Shown here: piece after piece, positions 25,198-35,329 of the stretch | Numbering within the stretch: the first letter of the stretch is position 1 | How the letters are laid out: every line of letters begins with the position of its first letter | NCBI GenBank assembly: GCA_026874595.1 | Contig: CM049308.1 | Span: 92,321,624-92,385,623 of the forward strand | Length of the DNA: 64,000 bases | Direction of reading: 5' to 3' | From: Sipunculus nudus | Taxonomy: Eukaryota > Annelida > Sipuncula > Golfingiida > Sipunculidae | The notes under the pieces: generated by a model | Database searches by the model: none | What the model was told of the DNA's origin: nothing | What the model saw: only the letters and a program-made list of their open reading frames with translations | Translations under genes and position numbers: made by a program

Positions 25198-25618
25198 GTT
25201 ACGAAGACAAATTGATCAGGGGAAAATACTGGGCCGATCCGGGATTCGAACCCATAACGGTGGCGTACAAGTCCGGCGTACCAACCGCTTCGCAAGCAAC
25301 GCAAGCTTCACTAGCGAGACAGTTCGGTCCGCTTTTATGTCACCCGTAACTCACCCCCTCTTAAGAGCGTTTTGCTATCAGAACTAGACTAATTATCCCA
25401 GGGGTCACACTTTGGTGAGCTTATTCCCTGGGCCACAACGTTTTACCGTCATCCCGGACGAGCCCCCATTTTGTTACGAAGACAAATTGTTGAGGGGAAA
25501 ATTCTGGACCGATCCGTGCCATAACGGCGGCGCACAAGTCCGGCGTATCAACCGCTTCGCTAGCAAAGCAAGCTTCACTAGCGAGACAGTTCGGTCCTCT
25601 TTAAAGTCACCCCGTAAC
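25198..25618 (-). mobile_element. Miniature LTR element (TRIM-like) with tRNA-like LTRs
   Basis: Two ~150-bp direct repeats, 25198-25350 and 25473-25618, flank only 122 bp. Each starts GTTACG and ends CGTAAC. Perfect 6-bp flanks AAGTAT occur at 25192-25197 and 25619-25624. Read on the minus strand, the repeat at 25473-25618 is the 5' LTR. Four bases later comes TGGGGGCTCGTCCGGGAT (25451-25468), identical as I recall it to the tRNA-Pro primer-binding site known from LTR elements and retroviruses. Just before the 3' LTR is a purine tract AAGAGGGGGTGA (25351-25362). There is no coding capacity. The LTRs carry tRNA-like A and B box motifs. Confidence 0.85.
25241..25295 (-). promoter_or_regulatory. 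tRNA-like internal Pol III promoter motifs in the 3' LTR
   Basis: Minus strand: B-box match GGGTTCGAATCCC at 25241-25253 and an A-box-like TTGCGAAGCGG at 25285-25295, spaced as in a tRNA. Between them is an anticodon-arm-like GGACTTGTACGCC. The 5' LTR keeps a better A box (TAGCGAAGCGG, 25552-25562) but has lost the B box. Not an intact tRNA gene. Confidence 0.55.
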
Positions 25619-25639
25619 AAGTATTATAGATTTTTTTCC

Positions 25640-26000
25640 CTCAATTTTGATTACTGGTGACCTTGACACCTTGATCATCAAGGTCAAATCTGCGGGATTC
25701 AAGCGTTTTTGTGACCCCTATATAACTTTCGAAATACAGAATTTTTTAATAAAATTTGACACAAAAGTTGTTTCAGTCATGTTCTAGGCTGGTGACCCTG
25801 ACCTTGAAGACAAGGTCAAATCTGCGAATATTTTGGATTATTGAGACCGCCATAACTTTTGAAGTACTGCATATTATCCCTACAAATTCGAAACACAAGT
25901 TGCTGCCATTATGGCAGAGAATGTAAACGTGACCCTGCCTTTAATCTTCGAGGTTAAATCTGCCGAAATCTAGCATCATTGTAACCCTATCACTTCAGGA
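25640..26000. repeat. ~136-bp tandem repeat with TGACCTTGA / TCAAGGTCA motifs
   Basis: Three diverged units at about 25655, 25792 and 25928. Each has gtgaccytgacctt, then caaggtcaaatctgcg, then a block on gaccnctataactttngaa and cacaagttg. The half-sites form imperfect inverted repeats. Confidence 0.75.
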
Positions 26001-26567
26001 ATTCTGTAGTTTTTCTCCTCACATTTCACACATAAGTTGGTTTCTATAAGTTGTTGAATATATTTTTCTACCAGTATACTATACCCAAACCCTTAATGTA
26101 GGTCGTCGCTTTTGGAGGTCGATAGCCAACAGTTAAATGAGAAACTCTTCCTGGTTCAAATGAGCAGCTTTTCAGACAGAGAAACAAATAGGACAGGCAG
26201 TACATGTTTGAAATTCCGATCACATTGCATTCAGCTGGAAGTGGTAAACATCTGCAGTAACCTTCAGTTTATCAGCACTACGCGACCTTTTGTTCCCCTT
26301 TATAAGAGGATATGTAAACTAACACTCCTCATACTGGTGGTAATGTTGACTCACACCTGAGGTAAATGCATTATATTATAAAAGACAGTGCCAGATTACC
26401 AGCTTTTCTTAGAACAGTTTTATTGATCTCCTCAGATATGCTATTATTATTTACTCAACAGGTATTTGAAATTTTGAGCACGGATACGGATATGAAACTT
26501 CACTGATATTCGCAGTATTAGTATATAAACACTTGATTTATGTAGGCACATCCACCCACCAATTTAT

Positions 26568-26577
26568 ATATGTATAT

Positions 26578-26636
<59 letters not shown>
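26568..26636. repeat. (AT)n microsatellite
   Basis: AT repeat with one taaata interruption, abutting the left edge of the element at 26637-27254. Confidence 0.9.
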
Positions 26637-26638
<2 letters not shown>

Positions 26639-27254
26639 GTGAATTATAAAAAAAAACTTAGCGGAGGACCCTTATTATGAAATTTTTTTTTGTGTAGCTG
26701 AAAAGAAAAAAAAATTGTTTTATATATTTATTCATGATAAAAATTAATAAACATGTACACATACGTAGTGACTATTGATTAACATAATTACACTATAGAG
26801 GCAATACAAAGACAACCTACTGAATACATATTGAAGATAATACGTGGCTGTCATATATTTAGCCTTCCGATTGATATTGAGTATCTATCAGATAAGGCAA
26901 GACAATGTGTGGGATTTGCCCCCATGCAAGCTTTATCTATACATTTTACTGACTGCTCAATACTCAGTGTGAGTAAGGTATGAACTCATTTAGGATTAAC
27001 TAGGTCGTAAATTTGACCAATAAGGATCGAACAATATGTGATGAGTGGAGATATTAAGCTCTCACTCCCGCCCTTAGAGTAGCTGTAATACAGGTGATTT
27101 TGTTATGGCGCCAGGAAATCTGGTCGTAATTCTGAATTCAGGGGTGGTCGTAATTTTGAGTCATTTATAAACATAAATAAACTAAAAAAAATTCGGGACC
27201 AAGCATAGTGTTCGTAATTGTGGGGTGGTCGCAGTTGTGGGGTGGTCGCACTGT
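26637..27254. mobile_element. Truncated pogo/Tigger-like non-autonomous element (copy 2)
   Basis: Closely matches the element at 54976-56009. Shared text includes tatatttattcatgataaaaatta, gcaatacaaagacaacctactga, gatttgcccccatgcaagc, tgaattcaggggtggtcgt and acataaataaactaaaaaaa. The left terminus is missing into the AT run, two internal blocks are absent, and the right end reads ggtcgcactgta, lacking part of the inverted repeat. Confidence 0.8.
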
Positions 27255-27340
27255 ATATATACGGAACAGTCTAACAACATTACTTTTACCTACATCAGTT
27301 AAGCCACCTGGCTAAAAGAGAAAGTATTTTAGAACTTTTC

Positions 27341-27360
27341 TCGGCAGCATGGGTAAGTTA
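27341..27360 (+). promoter_or_regulatory. Candidate 5' splice site upstream of the arrestin gene
   Basis: cagcatgg|GTAAGT at 27353 is a near-consensus donor 370 bases before the ATG and could end a 5' untranslated exon. The matching acceptor is not clear (aagtaacag before 27703 has a poor pyrimidine tract). Confidence 0.25.
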
Positions 27361-27719
27361 TTGTTGAGGATAAACAAAGGGAGTTACCCTGAAATCCACA
27401 ATACTTGATGAAAATGTTGTTAATAGTTTCCAATGCCAGTTTGTGACAGGGATCCTTTATTGTTCAGTATTGCCTTAACCAACTGAGTGTTTAAGCTCGC
27501 TACTGCGATCCCCCGTATTAAGTGAGCAGGCATGTATACCTGTTGATTCGCAGTGAGCGGCCTTTGTTGGATGTCACACACGCACGGCGCCCCGGACCAG
27601 GTTGAAGTGTTTGTACATTGACATGGCAAGGCATCCTTAAGTAATGATACCATGGGACCGCGCTGACGGCACAGGACTTGAAACATTGTTTTGGAAGTAA
27701 CAGGAGTTAATTTTACATC

Positions 27720-28922
27720 ATGGATGATATTTCGATTAATTTGTTTTACGATCCTGGCTCTGAACGACGGTGCGTTTTGAATATAAATGATGGTAAAATC
27801 AGTCCCGTGTGCTGCATTGATGGTCTGTGCAAAAAGCACATCGATGGAAGGTGCCGTGCTGTAACACCAGATGACGCCATACTTAACGAAGAAGAGATAG
27901 AGAAAACTCGTCAGCAAAAAGAGTGGTTGTTACGAGCGCTGTATGAGCAAAGCATCTTTTTTCCAGGGCTTCCTACTGACGCCCCGGAGACACGTCAGGT
28001 CAGTGAAGACCAACTACGTAAAATGCAGCTTTGTTCCTGGCCGGTTTTCGAGGCAGGTGAATGCATCAAAGGCGCTCTTAAAATTGACGGATTGATTCCC
28101 AGTAATGATTTGCAGGTAACTGTACAGGTGCTTGGTATGTACGTTATTAAAGGTACGGATTTACGCGGTGGACCTCTCTGTGAAACTAAGGTAGTTTATC
28201 ATAGTACGCAAGTGGTTCAACCCGATTCCAGCAACCGGTTATTGTTTCCTTTCATCATACAGCTGAAAAAGGACATTCCAAATTCCATGCAACCGTTATT
28301 GACAGAGGCTTACGAAGCACTCCACTTACTCTATACAATTGGAGCAATCCTAGAAACTTCTAAAAATTCTAAAAACAGCTCTACGAAAAAGCAAGTCAGT
28401 CATCTGTACAGAGGATTCTGGGTGGAGCCTCGATCTGATCATTTCCCTTCTTCAGATCTGATGAATCCGTACGAGGTAATCACGAACTTCTCCACGGGCA
28501 TTTTCGGAACTTCCGGTGACGTAAAATGTACCGCAAAGTTACCAAGAAGGGCATTCCTTAGGAACGAGGTTATACCGGTCAGTCTGGTATTAGAAAACAA
28601 CAGTGCTAGTGATCTGACTGCTATTGAGGTTTGGGTCAAGTTAAAAATATCTGCAGGTTTTTCCACCGGAATTTTCCCACTGAGCGTGGAAGAGGAATTT
28701 GACACAGAAAAGCAGTTTATCAAGAAGCTGGAAGGAGAAGCATTCCTGCCACTGAACTTTAGTCAGTGTTCGTTATTCAAAGACCTCATCCCGTTGTCAG
28801 TGCCAACATATCCACCGATTCAGATCCATTATCAAGTTTACATAAGAATTTTACGTGGAAGATTTCGAAAAAATTTCGACATTGTTGTGCCGATTCAGGT
28901 AATACACAATATTAGATACTAA
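27720..28922 (+). CDS. Arrestin-domain protein (alpha-arrestin/ARRDC-like)
   Basis: A 400-residue uninterrupted frame from ATG (tacatcATGG, a good start context). Residues 107-255 fit the arrestin N-domain, with VFEAGECIKGALKI near 108-121 as the G-rich strand. Residues 270-395 fit the C-domain: LPRRAFLRNEVIPVSLVLEN at 274-293, then a YPPIQIHYQVYI strand near 364-375. Alpha-arrestins act in the cytoplasm as adaptors in endocytosis and ubiquitination of membrane proteins. Odd points are a ~100-residue N-terminal extension containing several cysteines (CC at 31-32, C37, C45) and a Glu/Arg-rich helix, and no PPxY motif. The last codons are uncertain: CAG|GTAATA at 28896-28904 would be a good donor, so the protein may continue in an unseen exon instead of ending VIHNIRY. 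Confidence 0.85.
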   Translation: MDDISINLFYDPGSERRCVLNINDGKISPVCCIDGLCKKHIDGRCRAVTPDDAILNEEEIEKTRQQKEWLLRALYEQSIFFPGLPTDAPETRQVSEDQLRKMQLCSWPVFEAGECIKGALKIDGLIPSNDLQVTVQVLGMYVIKGTDLRGGPLCETKVVYHSTQVVQPDSSNRLLFPFIIQLKKDIPNSMQPLLTEAYEALHLLYTIGAILETSKNSKNSSTKKQVSHLYRGFWVEPRSDHFPSSDLMNPYEVITNFSTGIFGTSGDVKCTAKLPRRAFLRNEVIPVSLVLENNSASDLTAIEVWVKLKISAGFSTGIFPLSVEEEFDTEKQFIKKLEGEAFLPLNFSQCSLFKDLIPLSVPTYPPIQIHYQVYIRILRGRFRKNFDIVVPIQVIHNIRY

Positions 28923-29427
28923 CATGGCTTTAGAAGTAAAATGTTCACCAGTGGCAGTTTTGTCCATCATATTCTACGGATATGACGATTCTATCGACCG
29001 CATTGTTTAAAGGACCAGTTGTCATAAAAGTTTCATTATCGACACCTAACACGTGCACTCCCCCCCCCCCCCCCATCACGACCACCCCTAAACACCTTTC
29101 CCAAAGGGTTCCATGCATGATTGAAAGCTCTTCGGTGCACGCCACAGAATACGTTGGTAGTCTGTACTCTGCACAGAGATTGGATTTACGCTCTGTTATG
29201 TTATTATTATGTTATTTTTGTGTTAATTCATCACCCAGGGCGAAAGTTTTGTTGTAATAGTTCGAATGGTCACGGCAATGCAATTTTCTGTATAAATGTC
29301 AATGCCTGCTGGGTCGAGAAATCACATGTAAAAGTATACCATTACAGATTTTGTATTGCACATACCGTCATGCTGCATCTGCTGCATGCTATCTACGTAA
29401 TTGTGATGATTTTTAGGTCTTTAGTAT

Positions 29428-29433
29428 AATAAA
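29428..29433 (+). terminator. Candidate polyadenylation signal for the arrestin gene
   Basis: AATAAA about 500 bases after the stop codon; another AATAAA follows near 29473. Confidence 0.35.
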
Positions 29434-31300
29434 ACAATTTTATATTTTATACCACAATTTATACAGTACAAATAAAAGGATTAATACAAAACTGATAAAA
29501 GTAATATTTTACCATTTTTACACATTTTTTTCGTCTATGCCTGGAAAAGACACACCTTTGCATAGAAAGAAATATCCAGAAATGTCATCAAAGCCGAAAT
29601 CTGAGAGAACTATGGGGATATCATGCTAAGAAATATTAACAGTTCTATTTATAGTAATTGGGATACTGGTGTTTTAGATATGAATTATATTAAATTTTAG
29701 TTAATGCACATTTTTTAAAGAACAAAGTCAAAATAAAGTTTATGTTTTCTTAACTATTCTTGATAAGCAGTTTTACATTTAATATAATGCGTGTAACCAG
29801 TCATCTGTCGTTATGATCTACACAGTTAATTGTATTCACGTTTAAAAGTTAATCGTAATGTCACTTTATTGTAACATTATATTTCACCACTATTCCCTCT
29901 TTTCAAAGCAAACTTAAAGGTTTAGCCATAAACTTTTATGGGCCGTCTGTAATGGAAAGAATGTGAGCGAGCGTTTGACAAACGTGGAAGCACAGAATGT
30001 CAGGTCAATCGTTACGTGCAGCACAATCATACTTTTGTCACATAATGGGAATGATATTTTACCATTGTTTTATTGCAGTGCCAGGCTTTATTTATAGAGG
30101 AATTCCAAAAGGCGTAAATATCATGCAGACATGCTTTGTTATATAAACGTACATTCCCAATGTGATATTATTTGTTGCATTATTTTTTTTAAATCGACCA
30201 CAAATGATTACGTGCAAAGAAGTCATTATATCTATAGAAATAAATAAACAGCGAACAACAAAACTAAACTTCGATCAGCGGACAAGTTAAACAACCCTTA
30301 TCTTGACCCTCCAGCGTGAACGTAATCATGTGTTCTCTTAAACTTGACTTCATCTGTTGTTTTTCCATAAAAAACGTATAAAACCTTGGAAAGTGTTTGA
30401 TTACTATGATAATATGAAGCATGTATTTATTCTTACTATGATAATATGAAGCATGTATTTATTCTTACATGAATACCGACTTATATTAGAATATTTACTG
30501 AAATAAAGAATGTTATAAAATAATTGATTAATAATCGATAATCGGTTGTTATTTTGTTTCTATCATCAAACATGATTTTACTTTACCAATTCCTACCACG
30601 TTTCACAGAATTAATGGTGACCTGAGTGTCAAAGTATACAAATATGGAATGCCAGAGGATACACATGATACATAAATCCGGCTAGGCATATGTTATTTGA
30701 TTAATTCCTTTTTAATATCTTAAACTGACGACACATACATGTAAACGTTAAAAATTTAGTTTCCTAAAACTAGTTCTCCGTGTTACATATGATATGCTTT
30801 AAAAAATTATTTGAAAATGTTTTCACTGTGATCTGATCGAATAAAAAAGCACAAATATTTTTATTTTCTTTGTGAAGCTTATGTGAACCATATAGTTTTG
30901 GTAGGTCATTCAGTTTTAATTACTATGGTTTCTCTATTGGTGAAAAAGTCTGTATTAAATGCCTCATTTACGATGTCATTAACCTAGATAATTGATCCTG
31001 TAGTTTATACATTGGCGTTGGCCCACATCGGAAAGAACACTACCAATGCAGTAAACCTAGTTTTGCTTGGCAATGGTCTATATTATATATATATGTGTGT
31101 GTGTGTGTGTGTACTATTACAATCTTTACATTTCCCGGTTCTGTTTCCACAGAATGAGCTCGATAATGTCTGCATGCTGGTTCTGCGGTATACAATATAC
31201 TCTATTTTACAACTCCGCTTGTGTTTTAGTGTTATCAGTGTAAAAATTTGAAGAGAACCCTTAGACATTCGAGCTTACTAAATATATTATGGTAAAGGCA
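29434..31300. other. Intergenic DNA, no gene seen
   Basis: AT-rich. A perfect 32-bp tandem duplication (ttactatgataatatgaagc...) lies at 30401-30464, and a short (TG)n run at about 31094-31110. Confidence 0.5.
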
Positions 31301-31301
31301 C

Positions 31302-31378
31302 AGATCCTAATCTGGACCGATCGGTGAATGGTCAAGACCGTTTTCAAATTCATCGCTGATTGGTCCTGATCAGGATCT
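31302..31378. repeat. Short inverted repeat (MITE-like)
   Basis: Left end agatcctaatctggaccgat and right end ctgattggtcctgatcaggatct are reverse complements with a few mismatches, total about 77 bases. Confidence 0.6.
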
Positions 31379-31379
31379 T

Positions 31380-32706
31380 GGCCCTGACATTAGCATGGAA
31401 AATTAAGTGTATTACGACAAATTATACGTTAGCAGCACAAGACTCCTCGGGGTCTTGGAAAACATGTTAAACCATAAACCCGAATTGGAGTATATGTTAC
31501 ATGAAAAGGACTTTATATTTCACGGCCTCTTTCAAGATCATTAGAAAAAGCCGACTTTTACAAGACTTTCAGGTCCATGGCTCCTTAAAATCGACATTTT
31601 TATTTATTTTCAAGAATAAATAAACTGCTTGAGAGATATCTGTTTTCCTTTTTTATTCATTGGAGCACAGGGAATAATACAGATAACTTGCCTCCCGTTC
31701 AACCAATCGCAAAACCATGAAGGTCACTTGCAAAGACAACACATACACTTTCCCCGCAAAATAAAGGGGCCCATAAAGTATTGTAAAACAGAGAGACTTT
31801 GTTAAAACTGTAAAAAAAATTCACAAGATAACAAGTAATAATCTTTACTTTCCAATTGGCTGTGATAAAAATTACGGGGGGGGGGGGGGTATGAAGGGAT
31901 GATTTGTGTAAAAGATTAATATACATGTATCTAAAAGTTAAAAAGAAGTACCACATGTATCCAATAGCTTGTTTAACCACGTGAATTTAAAGTCTCTGAG
32001 ATGTTTTGACAAACGAGACGATACTGTATTACTGTATTAACCTTTCTTAAATTGTTAAAACAAGTACAGGGACATCTCCCTTTATGTTAAGCTCTCTCTT
32101 GCGGACACCTCTCTGTCACGGTGACCTCTCTATTATAGACATCTCCATGTTACGGACACCTCTCAATAAGGAACAAATCATGGAATCCAAGATGCCTGCC
32201 ATAATGCATTTTGAGGAAGGGGCTTCTGTCAAAAATTGAAAGTTTGGATAAAGTTTGCTGGTTTGATCCGGCATGTCCCCATCCTTCCCAAATATGGGTA
32301 TGAGCCAGTTGACTATAGTGATCAGAATGTTCACAGCTGTGTAACTCCTGCAGCTCTTAATTAGATTGTTATCAGAATCACCAGAAACGTACGAGCTCTT
32401 CATTAAACTGCAAGCCACAGCTCTATTACCGGCTTCTTTGTTCTGAACAAACACGTTTCATTGAGAATCAGATCGAAGTATCTGATTCTGAAGTATACGT
32501 GTTTTTGTCGGAATCGACAAAGTCACTATAACCTGTAGCATATAACTGAAAGCTTGAAATTTTGGGGACTGCTGTTGTACAAAGACAAAAAACTCAGTTT
32601 CACACCTGTTATATAAAGCTAAATGCATAATCAGTATTAGCTGGAGTAAACCAACTACGGGACAAAAACCGAGTTGTCGTTATTTAGATATGGTCATCAG
32701 GAAACC

Positions 32707-32770
<64 letters not shown>

Positions 32771-33490
32771 ATATATAATATATAGCTATAGGTTATATGA
32801 ATGCTTTTGACACCTGGTTATAAGCAAAGATCCGTCCTTCTACAAACGGCAAACACGTAAAAATAACATATATTTGAAATAGGATCGCAATCGTAAATAG
32901 TCAGGGTTATGGAAGGAGAGCCAATGGAGAAGTCTCCGAAAGATGCTGAGTAGGGGCTAAGGGTTGATCAGCACGTCCTTAACTGCTCTTTTGAAGTTTC
33001 CTTGCGACGAAATCCTTAATTCAGGCAGTTATCTTTAGTTTTATAAATATCAGACTGTATAAATGGTATACATGAAAGATAACTTTGGACCACATCATGA
33101 TTTTGTAGACATTCCTTATAGTGCGCTCACGTAAACAACAAGGTAAACAAAAATATTTTGACAGGACATTTACATTATCTATCCCTAAATTAAATTGGAT
33201 TGTCTTAGTCCAATCCTTCACCTCACGTTAAACGACTATAATTCTGTTTGTAAGTGCGACCCACTTCAGTATAAATGAAGTGTTTGTTGTTTTTGACAAA
33301 GGGGACCAGCGGTTCTCAGGACGGTCCTTCGTTTGTTTGTTGAGCAATATTAGCTGATCTTGTATAACGTGCTCCAGTTCCTTCGTAATACACCTGGCTT
33401 TATTTGTGGGTATTACCCTCTGAAATAATAGACAGAGGGAAAGCTTTAAACTGCGGAGGATTCGCAAGTGTCATTGTCTGCATAGTCAGC
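31380..33490. other. Intergenic DNA with possible decayed DNA transposon
   Basis: At 32080-32170 a repeating pattern cggacacctctct appears several times. Minus-strand frame 32116-32454 (112 codons) overlaps it but resembles no family I can name. (TC)n(TA)n microsatellite at about 32710-32771; poly-G at 31876-31889. Confidence 0.4.
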
Positions 33491-33493
33491 GGC

Positions 33494-34092
33494 CAGGGTT
33501 CGACATTAATGCTCGCCTACTCGCCCGAGGCGAAACCAAAAACTGTATGTGTTTGAAGGTGCAATTATGTTTGAACTTTTCTTAAAAGTAATTTTTTTCA
33601 TGCCCTCGGCCAAACTTAAAATACATTAAACTATTTTATAGATTGTAAATAATAATAAGTAAGCTTCATCTTTTATGAATCTTTTATGATTCAATGGTTT
33701 ATTCTTTTGACTCGCATGCGATATTATTATTGATTACACAAATAAAGAGATTCAGTTTGTGTATTCTCACGACGTATGCGAGTGTGTGTTTTAAAAAAAG
33801 AGATTTTACCATTTTTGTACATGAATAAGTAACGAGACAAGTTTAATGTAGTATATGGCTCATTAGATTTATTTCTTCCTATAATGAAAATTTTAAATAT
33901 TTAAACGACATTTAAACCTTGGTTTGATGGATATATATTTTACCTACATAAACCGTGCTTTTACTGTTAGAGTGTATAAGAAATTATAAATTTCGGGGTC
34001 TAATCGTTTTACTGTTAGGGCCACATTTTTAAATTTTTTTTGCTCAACTAGCCTACAGGGCGAGTGTTACTTTTCTGCCAATGTCGATCCAT
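33494..34092. mobile_element. Possible non-autonomous element with imperfect inverted ends
   Basis: Left ccagggttcgacattaatgc, then gctcgcctactcgccc; right end reverse complement reads ccatggatcgacattggcag, then actcgccctgtaggc. Similar order on both sides, but flanking duplications are not evident. Confidence 0.35.
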
Positions 34093-35329
34093 GGTAGCAC
34101 GCATTTTATTCTAAATATGGATATTTTGACGCTTAAGGGGCCAACTGGCAAGGGCCAATATCCTGCATTTTAATTTTATACTAGGTCGCTGACTAATAAA
34201 TTAAATATAATATTCTTTTGCGGGTTCGAAAAACTATACAGGGAAACTTAAATTTGATGCCAAAGTTTGGTCCATTACATTGTAAATATAATAATTCACG
34301 ATAATGATTACTTTAAAATTGTTTGACTACAAGTACAATTACATGAAATATTATTATACACGTGTAATTAATTACCATAACAATTATTGCTTACAATTAT
34401 GAAAACAATTGTTTTATGATTAACAAATAACATAAAACTGATGATATTCTTTATTTATATGTCACCAAATGGGCTATGAAGTTAAGCTTAAGTCACTGCA
34501 CCGTCACACAGAGTGTATGATTTATTTATTTATTTAAATATATTTACACAGGGTAGCCTGTTCAGTAATATTGTCTGTTATTCCACAGGGTCCTGTAACC
34601 TTAACACATGATATAATAATACCTGGTACAAAGATTATAAAATACACAGTATGCATATGTTACACAATATATGAATCATCAAAGATAGATGTACATAAAT
34701 ACAGATATAGACTGCACTTGTGTGGACGAAAGATTCTTCCTGCAATACATGTACTTAAAAGTCTCTCCATGTGTTTGGTGCTGATATATTTTTTTTTGCC
34801 TTTAAGCCAAAGTCATTGCACTCTCGCATGTGAATACTTATTTGATATGCTAATTACTAGTGTTTAACTATATCAGAAACTGATTTTCTGATAGGCACCT
34901 GTCAGGATGAAAGATGTTCCCTGCAACGCTGATTATTGGTAGTCTCTTAACAGGTGCTGAGATGGCTGGAACTGTCAAATATTTTTGGCTGGTTCAGTAT
35001 GGTACATCAGTATGGTTTAAATTCGGTTTCACATATGTATAACAAATACTCCATGCAGGGATCTTTCCAAGTCACAGAAATCTGTTTTATTTCTTCTCTT
35101 CGTAAAGTCACAAGACGAGGAGAAACGCAGGGATGGGACAAGGCAATAGCCCAATTTGGCCCTGCCATATATATAGAGTCCATAATATATTGCCACATAT
35201 GAGACACAGCCTACGAACCTATCACAGTCGCTCGAATCCTTATTTTAGCGGGAAATGGGAAGAAATGCGTGTTTTTCACACTTCTTTTGTAACATACGCT
35301 ATATCCGTAAGGCACAACTATATACTCAT

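Noticed and set aside
25241-25320. Functional tRNA gene on the minus strand
   Set aside because: The A and B boxes and an anticodon-arm-like segment are present, but no clean acceptor stem is visible and the sequence sits inside a repeated LTR. Treated as tRNA-like.
27420-27917. 165-codon minus-strand frame
   Set aside because: Overlaps the start of the arrestin gene antisense, uses a non-ATG-like context and shows no recognised domain.
32116-32454. 112-codon minus-strand transposase candidate
   Set aside because: Nearby cggacacctctct repeats suggest a decayed DNA transposon, but no catalytic motif could be identified, so no transposase is called.
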